From: JBOHRE01 sp050732635
Lineage (GTDB): Bacteria; Gemmatimonadota; Gemmatimonadetes; Longimicrobiales; RSA9
Length of the DNA stretch: 37,448 bases
Direction: 5' to 3'
Assembly: GCA_050732635.1 (NCBI GenBank)
Contig: JBOHRE010000028.1
Coordinates: 1 to 37,448 of the forward strand
Position 1 is the first letter of the stretch. Each line of letters starts with the position of its first letter. The translations under genes and the position numbers were made by a program. Below the pieces are notes generated by a model. It did no database searches and was not told where the DNA came from. It saw nothing but the letters and a program-made list of their open reading frames with translations. Below are positions 13,277 through 21,487 of this stretch, in pieces.

Positions 13277-15589
13277 GTGGCGGGTGAGAACGGAGCTCTC
13301 ACCGGCCGAGCCGCCCAACGCCACCGCCTCGCCCTGCTCGCCCTGCTGGCGCTGGCGCCTGCCCGCCGCTTGAGCCGCGACAAGCTGATCGCCTACCTGT
13401 GGCCGGAAAGCGACCCGGAGCGGGCACGCAACCTCCTGAACGTCTCCGCCTACGTGCTCCGGGCAGCGCTGGGCGAAGGCGCGCTCCTTTCGGCTGGCGA
13501 CGAGCTGCGGCTCAACGCCGAGGTGGTCCAGGCGGATGTGGCGGAGTTCGAGGCCGCGCTCGAGCGCGCGGATCACGCGCACGCAGTGGCGCTCTACCGG
13601 GGCCCGTTTCTGGACGGCTTCTTTCTGAGCGATGCGCCGGAGTTCGAGCACTGGGTGGACCGGGAGCGTGAGCGACTCGCCGGCCGCTATGGGAAGGCGC
13701 TCGAAGCGCTCGCCGAGGCGACCGAAGCGGCGCGGGACCACGGCAGAGCCGTGGAGTGGTGGCAGGCGCGAGCGGCGCACGATCCGTACGACTCACGCGT
13801 TGCGCTCCGGCTCATGCAGGCCCTGGAAACCAGCGGCAACCGGGCCGGGGCGCTCCAGCACGCTGTGATCCACCAACGACTGCTCCAGGAGGAGTTCGGG
13901 ATCGGGTCGGTCCCAGAAATCGCGGCGCTGGCGGCGCGGCTGCGGAGCGAGGCGGCCGCCGCGATGCCGCCACTGAGCCCGCGGGAGGAAGGGCTGGCGA
14001 AGCGGGAGGTGCGGCCGATCGCCCTTCCGAAGGAGGAGCCGAAGCTGCCTGCGCCGGCGGACTCGGGCAGGGCACCGGCCACGCCGGCGGCGGTCGAGGG
14101 TGGAAGGGGACAGGGCAGGAGGTGGCTGCGGCCGGCGGCGTCGCTCGGTGCCGTCGCGGTGCTCGGCATCGTCGCCCTGAGCGCCTGGGCCGTCTGGCTG
14201 CGCGACTCCGGGCCGGAGCGCTCGATCGTCGTACTGCCCTTCATCAATATGAGCGCGGACGAGGACAACGAGTACTTCAGCGACGGCCTCACCGAGGAGA
14301 TCATTGCCAGTCTGTCGGCCGTGCCCGAGCTCAAGGTGATCTCCCGTACCTCGGCGATGCACTACAAGGGGACCGAGAAGGCACTGCCGCAGATCGCAGA
14401 GGAGCTGGCCGTCGCCCACGTCCTCGAAGGCAGTGTGCGGCAGAGCGGCGGCCGTCTGCGGATCTCGGCGCAGCTCATCGATGCGCGGGCCGACGAGCAC
14501 CTGTGGGCGGCGAACTACGACTACGAGCTGGCTGACATCTTCCAGGTGCAGGAGGCGATCGCGCGGGAAGTCGTGCGCGCCCTCGAGGTCGAGCTCAGTG
14601 CGCGCCAGGGCGGCAGGCTGGCCAGGCAGGGAACCGGTGATCCCGAGGCGTACCAGCTGTACCGTCGTGGCCGCTACCTCTGGAACACACGCACCCGCGA
14701 GGGGCACGAGCGGGCGATCGAGTATTATCGCGAGGCGCTCGAGCGCGACTCGACCTACGCCGACGCGTATGCCGGGCTCGCCGATGTCTACCTCACGGAC
14801 TACCAACTCGGTCTGGGCATCATCCCCCAAGGCGAAACATATTCTCGGCTGAAATGGGCGGCGGAGCGGGCGCTCGCGCTCGATGACCAATCCGCCGATG
14901 CCCACACCTCGTATGCGATTGCGCTCTGGTGGCAGCGGAACTGGCCCGGCGCCGAGCGCGAGCTGCGCCGCGCCATCGAGCTGAACCCGGGGCACGCGAC
15001 CGCCCGCAGCTGGTATTCGCTGCTGCTGGCCGGGTTGGGGCGGTCGCAGGAAGCGTTGCGGGAGAGCCGGCACGCCTATGAGCTGGACCCGTTCGCGGTC
15101 GTGGCCAGCAACAACTATGCATTTCAATGCTATCTGATCCGCGATTACGACTGCGCCATCGAGCAGTGGCGCCGGACGCTCGAGATCGGCCCGTCCTGGG
15201 CGAACGGGTACGTGGGGCTTGCGTTCGCCTACGCGCACAAGGGTATGCCCGATGAGGCGATCCGTTCGATCACGAAAGCCATCGAATTGAGTCCGGAACG
15301 TCCGGACTATCTGGCGGAACTCGCCTACATCCAGGCGCTGGCCGGCGAAACGGCAGTAGCGCTGGAGAATGTGCGCCGGGCGAAGCAGCAGCCGCGCGAA
15401 GCATTCAACATCGCCCGAGTGTACGTGGCCCTGAGCGAGCCGGACAGCGCGTTCGCCTGGCTCGAGCGCAGCAGCTGGCAGTGGCCACACCGGGCCGTCC
15501 GAACCAATCCTGCGCTGGATCCCCTGCGCTCCGACCCACGGTTCGCGCAGCTGGCGCTGCGCGTGGAGCGGGAGATGGGGATCCGGTAG
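13277..15589 (+). CDS. Membrane-spanning BTAD/TolB-like/TPR transcriptional regulator
   Basis: A roughly 770-residue one-component regulator. Order: SARP-type winged helix (residues 1-85, RDKLIAYLWPESDPERARNL), BTAD TPR domain (to about 215), Pro/Ala-rich linker, one membrane helix (about 285-305, LGAVAVLGIVALSAWAVWL), a TolB/FlgO-like domain (about 315-440, SIVVLPFINMSADEDNEYFSDGL) and C-terminal TPRs to the end. The DNA-binding part should be cytoplasmic and the TPR part periplasmic, as in CadC-like sensors. Homologues begin FRLRLFG; here that segment is encoded at 13247-13267, upstream of the GTG start, so the true N-terminus is uncertain (see findings). GGGAG precedes GTG 13277. Likely regulates the deacetylase/SusCD genes downstream. 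Confidence 0.87.
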   Translation: MAGENGALTGRAAQRHRLALLALLALAPARRLSRDKLIAYLWPESDPERARNLLNVSAYVLRAALGEGALLSAGDELRLNAEVVQADVAEFEAALERADHAHAVALYRGPFLDGFFLSDAPEFEHWVDRERERLAGRYGKALEALAEATEAARDHGRAVEWWQARAAHDPYDSRVALRLMQALETSGNRAGALQHAVIHQRLLQEEFGIGSVPEIAALAARLRSEAAAAMPPLSPREEGLAKREVRPIALPKEEPKLPAPADSGRAPATPAAVEGGRGQGRRWLRPAASLGAVAVLGIVALSAWAVWLRDSGPERSIVVLPFINMSADEDNEYFSDGLTEEIIASLSAVPELKVISRTSAMHYKGTEKALPQIAEELAVAHVLEGSVRQSGGRLRISAQLIDARADEHLWAANYDYELADIFQVQEAIAREVVRALEVELSARQGGRLARQGTGDPEAYQLYRRGRYLWNTRTREGHERAIEYYREALERDSTYADAYAGLADVYLTDYQLGLGIIPQGETYSRLKWAAERALALDDQSADAHTSYAIALWWQRNWPGAERELRRAIELNPGHATARSWYSLLLAGLGRSQEALRESRHAYELDPFAVVASNNYAFQCYLIRDYDCAIEQWRRTLEIGPSWANGYVGLAFAYAHKGMPDEAIRSITKAIELSPERPDYLAELAYIQALAGETAVALENVRRAKQQPREAFNIARVYVALSEPDSAFAWLERSSWQWPHRAVRTNPALDPLRSDPRFAQLALRVEREMGIR

Positions 15590-15689
15590 TCCGATTGGCC
15601 GGCAACGGCAGATCTTGCCGCTCGTCGAGCGCCGCACCACTCTAACTCTGGTTCGCCTCGCGGTTCCTCGACACGTTCCCGGAGCAGTG

Positions 15690-15995
15690 ATGAGGCGTGG
15701 GTTCCTGGTGACGGCCGTCGTGTTCCTCGGTTTCGCGGGCGCCATGCTGTTCAGGCTGCGCGCTGCGCGCTGGGCGCCGCAGGCGGACTTCGACGTCATC
15801 GGCATGCTCTGGGTTCTGTCCAACCTGCCACTGCTTCTGGCCTGGTTCCTGACGCTGTGTTTCGCGTTGCTGGCGGTGTACTGCTTCCTCATCGGGCTTG
15901 GCTGGGTGAGGCCGCGGCTGGCACGGCTGAGCACTCGTTCCGAGGAGAGCAGGATGGCGGCCGACCCGCGGTTCTGGCCGCCGCCGCGCTCCTGA
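15690..15995 (+). CDS. Small two-helix membrane protein of unknown function
   Basis: A 101-residue protein with two predicted transmembrane helices: FLVTAVVFLGFAGAMLF near the N-terminus and LLLAWFLTLCFALLAVYCFLI in the middle, followed by a basic, then proline-rich tail. I do not recognise a family. GGAG precedes the ATG at 15690 by five bases. It starts 100 bases after the regulator gene and ends 21 bases before the ChbG-like gene, so it is probably the first gene of the small deacetylase operon. Confidence 0.6.
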   Translation: MRRGFLVTAVVFLGFAGAMLFRLRAARWAPQADFDVIGMLWVLSNLPLLLAWFLTLCFALLAVYCFLIGLGWVRPRLARLSTRSEESRMAADPRFWPPPRS

Positions 15996-16016
15996 ACCAT
16001 CGGAGGAACATCGGAA

Positions 16017-16976
16017 ATGAAGATCCCGGAGCGGAGCTTTCGACGGCTGTTGCCGATTGCGGCCATCGCGCTGGCGGGCTGCGGCTCGGCGAGGGAACGG
16101 CCGGCGTTCAATCTGCGAGCCGCCACGGCGGATACGGTCTATCTCCTCGTACGGAGCGATGATGCAGGAATGACGCATGCCGTGAGCATGGCCAACCAGC
16201 AGCTCATCGAGGCGGGCATGCCGGTCTCGGTGTCGATCATGTTCGCCACGCCCTGGTGGCAGGAGGTCGCCGAGATCCTGCGCGGGCACCCGCAGGTATC
16301 GGTCGGCATTCACCTCACGCTCAATTCCGAGTGGAGGAATTACCGGTGGGGGCCCGTGATCGGGCAGAACGCGGCGCCTACGCTGGTCGACGACGACGGC
16401 TTCTTCTTCCACTCGTCGCAGGATCTCTACGACAACGACCCCGACCTGGGGGAAGTGGAGCTGGAGCTGCGGGCGCAGATCGAACGCGCGGTCGATACCG
16501 GCCTGCAGATCGACTACATGGATTTTCACATGGGCACGGTGAGGAACCGCCCCGAATTTCTGGAGATTGCGAGGCGGCTCGCAGCCGAGTACCGTCTGCT
16601 CATGAGCGGCTTCCACGGCGAGGTCACCTGGGACCCGCAATATCGTGCCGCTCCCGAGGACAAGCCCGATAGCCTGGCGGCCATGGTGCCGAGACTCGAC
16701 TCGCGGTTCAATGTCCTGATCACGCACCCGGGGCTGGCGACGCCGGAAATGGTCGCGCTCGAGGACATGAACGCCTCCAATCCGCTCGAGAACATGGGGA
16801 CGCACCGTCAGGCCGAGCTCGACGCACTGCTTTCGGCGAGGTTCGCTCGCGCGCTGCAGCGGAGTCGGGTCGAGCTCATCACCTACAGGGATCTCGGAGC
16901 GATGCTGGCGCGCGACTCGCTCGCCGGACGAACACTCCGGCCGGCCCCGCAACCTGCGGCCGCCGGGAACCGCTGA
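16017..16976 (+). CDS. ChbG/HpnK (YdjC-like) family deacetylase lipoprotein
   Basis: A 319-residue YdjC-family carbohydrate deacetylase. Family members remove an acetyl group from chitooligosaccharides or related amino sugars using a metal held by Asp and His. Here: DD motif RSDDAG (Asp48, Asp49), GIHLTL (His99) and DFHMGT (His171), with a C-terminal VLITHPG. A lipoprotein signal (PIAAIALAGC, Cys22) places it outside the cytoplasm, unusual compared with cytosolic ChbG. GGAGG ten bases before the ATG. It is followed after 14 bases by the PIG-L-type deacetylase, so one operon. The precise substrate is not readable. Confidence 0.85.
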   Translation: MKIPERSFRRLLPIAAIALAGCGSARERPAFNLRAATADTVYLLVRSDDAGMTHAVSMANQQLIEAGMPVSVSIMFATPWWQEVAEILRGHPQVSVGIHLTLNSEWRNYRWGPVIGQNAAPTLVDDDGFFFHSSQDLYDNDPDLGEVELELRAQIERAVDTGLQIDYMDFHMGTVRNRPEFLEIARRLAAEYRLLMSGFHGEVTWDPQYRAAPEDKPDSLAAMVPRLDSRFNVLITHPGLATPEMVALEDMNASNPLENMGTHRQAELDALLSARFARALQRSRVELITYRDLGAMLARDSLAGRTLRPAPQPAAAGNR

Positions 16977-16990
16977 GGCAGGACGAGCGA

Positions 16991-17794
16991 ATGTCGATCA
17001 TGCGCATCGTGGCCCTGACGCTGGGCATGCTCTGCGGCTGGCTATGGCCGGTGCCGCAGCCCTTGGAAGCGCAGCAGGTCCGGCGCACGCTCATGGCCGT
17101 GTTCGCACACCCGGACGACGAGAGGATCGTGGGACCTCTGTTGGCTCGGTACGCGCGCGCGGGCCACGCTGTCTACCTGGTCATCGCCACGGACGGAGGC
17201 AAGGGGGTCCGCGAGCATGCCGGCATCCCAGCCGGCGATTCGCTCGCGCATGCGCGAGCGCAGGAGGCTCGCTGTGCCGCCGAGGAGCTGGGCATCCAGG
17301 CGCCGCTTCTGCTCGGCCTCGAGGATGCCGGCCTGGCCTCCTTTGCCAACCTCGGACGCCTGCGCGACGAGCTGCGACGCGTCTTTCGCGAGCTGCGGCC
17401 CGAGCTGGTCATCAGCTTCGGCCCGGAGGGGGGAACGGGACACCCCGATCACCGGCTCGTCGGTGCCGTCGTCACGGAGGTCGTCCAGGGGGGCGAAGCG
17501 GGCATGCCGCAGTCGCTCTACTACGCCTCGTTGCCCGCCGAACGCATGCCGGACGCGCCGGCGGCCCGGCCGGAGGTCACTGCTGTTCCGCAGCAGCACC
17601 TGCCGGTCGCCGTGCCGTTCGCGCCCGCGGATTTCACGGCCGCCGAGCGCGCATTCGCCTGCCACCAGACGCAGTATACGGGCGCGGAGATGGCTGCGAT
17701 CATGCGCTACCTCGCGCACGGGTTCGACGGCGCTGTTCATCTGCGTCCCTGGTATGGCACGGCAGAGCGCCGCACCGACCTCTTCGAGCGGTAA
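16991..17794 (+). CDS. PIG-L family (LmbE-like) deacetylase, exported
   Basis: A 267-residue zinc-dependent deacetylase of the PIG-L/LmbE family, which removes acetyl groups from GlcNAc-containing molecules. The metal motif AHPDDE lies at residues 39-44, and the second site is GHPDHR (His151, Asp153, His154); TDGGKG and the RAQEARCAAEELGI segment also fit. The first 28 residues (IVALTLGMLCGWLWPVPQPLEA) form a signal peptide, so it is exported. Its position 14 bases after another deacetylase, and just upstream of SusCD, suggests a role in processing N-acetylated sugars. The actual substrate is unproven. Confidence 0.9.
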   Translation: MSIMRIVALTLGMLCGWLWPVPQPLEAQQVRRTLMAVFAHPDDERIVGPLLARYARAGHAVYLVIATDGGKGVREHAGIPAGDSLAHARAQEARCAAEELGIQAPLLLGLEDAGLASFANLGRLRDELRRVFRELRPELVISFGPEGGTGHPDHRLVGAVVTEVVQGGEAGMPQSLYYASLPAERMPDAPAARPEVTAVPQQHLPVAVPFAPADFTAAERAFACHQTQYTGAEMAAIMRYLAHGFDGAVHLRPWYGTAERRTDLFER

Positions 17795-18102
17795 ACGGAG
17801 GATTCGGTCGGCGGCATCAGGCTTGACAGGGCCAGGCCCGGACGTATCGTATTGATTGGAGCCGAGCCCCGTCTCCGGGGTGGTCGTTCTCCTTCCAACA
17901 CGGGCCCTTCTACGATTTCGTTCGGGCAAGCCGATGCGAAATTGGGTGTACTGCCGCCTACGGCATCGCTTCGGTTCTCCGGTCAGGCCCCCTCCGGGGC
18001 CATGACAGTGCGCAAGCGGGAGCCGCAGTGTCCGGCGACCGGTCGCGCACGATTCGTCCAGGCTCGGTCTTCAACGTCAATCCCCTGACTGTGGAAGGTA
18101 TC
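17795..18102 (+). promoter_or_regulatory. Promoter and structured leader of the susC-like gene
   Basis: This 308-base gap begins with a promoter-like pair, TTGACA (17823-17828) and TATCGT (17845-17850) with 16 bases between. About 250 bases of leader follow, containing two strong hairpins: CCCCG-TCTC-CGGGG (17867-17880) and GGCCCC-CTCC-GGGGCC (17986-18001). GGAAGG at 18093-18098 is the ribosome site. No known riboswitch was recognised and no gene is seen in the interval. Confidence 0.4.
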
Positions 18103-21100
18103 ATGAACAGGTCGAATCCGAGGCGGAGACCCCGGCTGTTGCGGATCGCTCTCTCGGCCCTGGTTGCGGGGATTCTCGCGTACCCGGCCACTGCGTCAGC
18201 TCTGCCGCAGGTCGCCGGGGCGCAGGCAACGATCAGCGGCACGGTCACGGATGCGGCAACGGGTCAGCCGGTGGCCGGCGTGCTCGTCCGAGTGGCAGGA
18301 ACCGCCGCCAGCGCCGTCACCGATGCGAATGGACGGTATTCGGTGCAGGCCCCTGCGGATGGGGTGTTGAGCTTTGGGCATATCGGCTACCGCGCCGCCG
18401 AGGTGGCCATCGCCGGGCGGACGACTGTCGATGTCGGGCTGCAGGTATCGGCCGCGCAGTTGCAGGAGCTGGTCGTCACCGGCTACTCGACGCAGCGGCG
18501 GGCCGATATCACGAGCGCCGTTTCGAGCGTGAACCTCGAGAGTGCCGGCCGAGAGACCTCATCGAGCGTGCTGCAGAGGCTGCACGGTAACGTGGCCGGC
18601 GTAACGGTCGATGCCAGTGGCTCGCCGGGTGCACGCAGCACCGTACGGATCCGCGGAGTCAGCTCCTTTCAGAACAACGATCCGCTGTACATCGTCGATG
18701 GCACACCCGTCGAGGAGACGTTTGCCAACTGGCTGAATCCGCACGACATCGAGTCCGTGCAGGTGCTGAAGGATGCGTCGGCCGCGTCCATTTACGGCGC
18801 CCGCGCCAACAATGGTGTCGTGATCATTGAAACGAAGAAGGGTCGGCCGGGTGCGCCCCAGGTCAGCCTCCAGGCGAAGTTCGGCGTGGCAACCCCCGTC
18901 CGCGGCTATGACGATTTCCTGATCCTCGATGCACTGGACTACTACGAGGTGCTGAGGCTCAGTCACGTCAACGCGGGCATCGAGGTACCGACCCACATTT
19001 TCGGGGATCCGAACAACCCCACGATTCCCCAATACACGTATGCAGACCCCGATCTGACCATCGCGGTCGATCAGTGGGGGCGGCCGATCGATGTGAACGA
19101 GGCCATGTATTCCTGGCCGAACAATCTGATCATGCCGGGGAGCCCCGGAACGAACTGGTGGGACGCTGTTTTCGGCACTGGTGCGGCGCGGGATGTCAAC
19201 CTGGGCGTAATGGGCGGCGGCACTACCGAGCGCTACAGTGTGGGCTTCAACTACTTCGATCAGGAAGGCACCGCTGCCTTCAACCGGTATCAGCGGGCAA
19301 CGGCGCGGGTCAATACCGAGTTCGACATCGGCAGGCTGACGATCGGCGAGAATCTCAGCCTGGCCCGCGATGAGCACTTTGGCGGCATCCCATTCGACCC
19401 CGGCGGTTTCGCAGAAGGCGGCATCGTCGGCAAGAACGTCTTGATGCAGCCGGTCGTCCCGCTTCGGGACGTCGCCGGCAACTACGCATCCGGCAAGGCG
19501 CCCGGGCTCGGGAATCACACCAATCCGCTCAAGCAGGCGGAGGCCCAAAAGGACAACATCTTCAAGAATACCCGGATCTTCGGGAATGCATTCGCCAGAT
19601 ATGCCCTCACCGACAACTTCTCGGTGAACACCCATTTCGGCTTCAATGTCGGTGAAGGCACTTCCACGGGCTTCAATCCCATCTATCCCGAGAATTCGGA
19701 GCCGACGCTGGTCAACAACATCTTCGAGACGAGTAGCAACTTCACGGATTGGACCTGGAGCAACACGGTCAATTTCCAGGAGAGCTTTGCCGGTCGGCAC
19801 AACACGAACATCCTGGTCGGGCAAGCGACGGCCAAGAGCACGAACAGGTTCGTCTTCGCCAGCATGGCGAATCTGGTCACGACCGATATCAATTCACGGT
19901 ACATTCAGGATGCCATCGGCGACCCGGCCACCAAGAACGTGAACAGCTCGGGTGGCTTCAGCACGTTGCTGTCCTTTTTCGGCAAGGCCGACTACAACTA
20001 CGACGAGCGCTACTACCTGAGCGCCACACTCCGTCGTGACGGTTCCTCACGGCTGGGACCCGCGAACCGGTGGGGCACGTTCCCGGCCTTCAGTGCGGGC
20101 TGGCGACTCTCGCAGGAGCCCTTCCTGGCGACCAACGACTTCTTCACGAACATCATGCTCCGGTTCGGCTGGGGTATCACCGGCAACCAGAACATCGCTT
20201 CGGGACGCACCGTCGACTTCTTCGGCGGCACGACGGGCACCACGTTCTACGACATCGAGGGTACCGGAACGAGCATCGTCCAGGGCTACAGGCAGACGGA
20301 CTTGGGCAATCCGAACCTGAAGTGGGAGGAGAACCAATCCACGAATGTGGGGCTGGACGTCGAGTTCCTGGAGGGCAGAGCCAGCCTGGTACTCGACGTG
20401 TACCAGCGCGATACCGACAATCTGCTCTTCAATCCGCCGCTGCCAGCCACGGCGGGTCAGGCCGCGGCGCCGATCGTGAACATCGGCGAGATGCGGAACC
20501 GCGGCATCGACCTCGCCCTCGGGTACCGGGGGACCATTGGCCAGGACATAGGCTGGAACGTCGACTTCAACGGAGCCCATTATCGCAACGAGATCGTGCG
20601 GATCGATGGCGAGCGGGAGTTCTTCTTCGGACCGATCACGACACGATTCGCGACGCAGGGCACGACCATCAACATGGTCGGTCACCCGATCGGCTCGTTC
20701 TACGGGCTCATCCAGGACGGCTTCTTCCAGACCCAGGCAGAAATCGACGCGTTGAACGCACAAGCCAGGCAGCTCACCGGAGATCCCACGGCCACGTATC
20801 AGGACGGAGCCGCGCCCGGCCGCTTCCGCTTCCGGGATGTCGACGGCGACGGACAGGTGACGGCAGACGACCGCACGGTCATCGGTGACCCGCATCCCGA
20901 TTTCACGGCCGGACTGAACCTGGGGCTGGATTGGCGCAGCTGGGACTTCGGCGCGAGCCTGTTCGGCACCTTCGGCAACGACATCTTCGACGTGCAGAAA
21001 GAGTTCTACGTCTTCCGCCTGTTCAACAGCAATGTCCGACGCGACCTGCTGACGGATTCGTGGACGCCGGAAAACCCGAACGCGAAGTACCCCAGGCTGG

Positions 21101-21411
21101 ATGTGAACGACGCCTTCAGCAATGCGATCAGCAGCTTCTACGTCGAGGACGGCTCCTATGTCAGGCTGCGCAGCCTGCAACTCGGGTATTCAGTGCCGCC
21201 GGCGTGGACCACCGGTTTCGGCGACGTGAGAGTGTACCTGCAGGGCGAAAACCTGTTCACCATCACAGGGTACAGTGGTCTCGATCCGGCCTTGCCTGCG
21301 GCGAACATCTCCGCTTCGGGGATGGATATCAGGGACCAGGCACGGGGGATCGACAGGGGCATATATCCCAGCAATAGAACCATCAGCCTGGGGTTCAATG
21401 TCATCTTTTGA
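18103..21411 (+). CDS. SusC/RagA-family TonB-linked outer-membrane transporter
   Basis: A 1102-residue outer-membrane receptor. After a signal peptide (ALSALVAGILAYPATASA) comes a CarboxypepD_reg-like domain (TISGTVTDAATGQPVAGVLVRVAG to about residue 120), the TonB-proximal ELVVTGYSTQRR segment, a plug with the SusC signature RIRGVSSFQNNDPLYIVDG and VLKDASAASIYGARANNGVVIIETKKG, then a long beta-barrel that ends in LGFNVIF with a terminal Phe. SusC proteins import oligosaccharides or peptides together with a SusD lipoprotein, using the TonB/ExbBD energy system, which is not encoded here. GGAAGG precedes the ATG at 18103. The susD-like gene follows after 76 bases. Confidence 0.93.
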   Translation: MNRSNPRRRPRLLRIALSALVAGILAYPATASALPQVAGAQATISGTVTDAATGQPVAGVLVRVAGTAASAVTDANGRYSVQAPADGVLSFGHIGYRAAEVAIAGRTTVDVGLQVSAAQLQELVVTGYSTQRRADITSAVSSVNLESAGRETSSSVLQRLHGNVAGVTVDASGSPGARSTVRIRGVSSFQNNDPLYIVDGTPVEETFANWLNPHDIESVQVLKDASAASIYGARANNGVVIIETKKGRPGAPQVSLQAKFGVATPVRGYDDFLILDALDYYEVLRLSHVNAGIEVPTHIFGDPNNPTIPQYTYADPDLTIAVDQWGRPIDVNEAMYSWPNNLIMPGSPGTNWWDAVFGTGAARDVNLGVMGGGTTERYSVGFNYFDQEGTAAFNRYQRATARVNTEFDIGRLTIGENLSLARDEHFGGIPFDPGGFAEGGIVGKNVLMQPVVPLRDVAGNYASGKAPGLGNHTNPLKQAEAQKDNIFKNTRIFGNAFARYALTDNFSVNTHFGFNVGEGTSTGFNPIYPENSEPTLVNNIFETSSNFTDWTWSNTVNFQESFAGRHNTNILVGQATAKSTNRFVFASMANLVTTDINSRYIQDAIGDPATKNVNSSGGFSTLLSFFGKADYNYDERYYLSATLRRDGSSRLGPANRWGTFPAFSAGWRLSQEPFLATNDFFTNIMLRFGWGITGNQNIASGRTVDFFGGTTGTTFYDIEGTGTSIVQGYRQTDLGNPNLKWEENQSTNVGLDVEFLEGRASLVLDVYQRDTDNLLFNPPLPATAGQAAAPIVNIGEMRNRGIDLALGYRGTIGQDIGWNVDFNGAHYRNEIVRIDGEREFFFGPITTRFATQGTTINMVGHPIGSFYGLIQDGFFQTQAEIDALNAQARQLTGDPTATYQDGAAPGRFRFRDVDGDGQVTADDRTVIGDPHPDFTAGLNLGLDWRSWDFGASLFGTFGNDIFDVQKEFYVFRLFNSNVRRDLLTDSWTPENPNAKYPRLDVNDAFSNAISSFYVEDGSYVRLRSLQLGYSVPPAWTTGFGDVRVYLQGENLFTITGYSGLDPALPAANISASGMDIRDQARGIDRGIYPSNRTISLGFNVIF

Positions 21412-21487
21412 GGAGCCTTCAGAGCGGCAGCGGCTGGAAGGGCTGGAACCCTCTGAAGACCGGAATCGACTGGAAAGGCGGACGGCC

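Noticed and set aside
13793..16126. Very long open frame (777 codons) on the minus strand opposite the BTAD regulator
   Set aside because: It lies fully antisense to a gene with clear domains, has a low-complexity Arg/Pro/Gly-rich composition, and reflects the rarity of stop codons at high GC.
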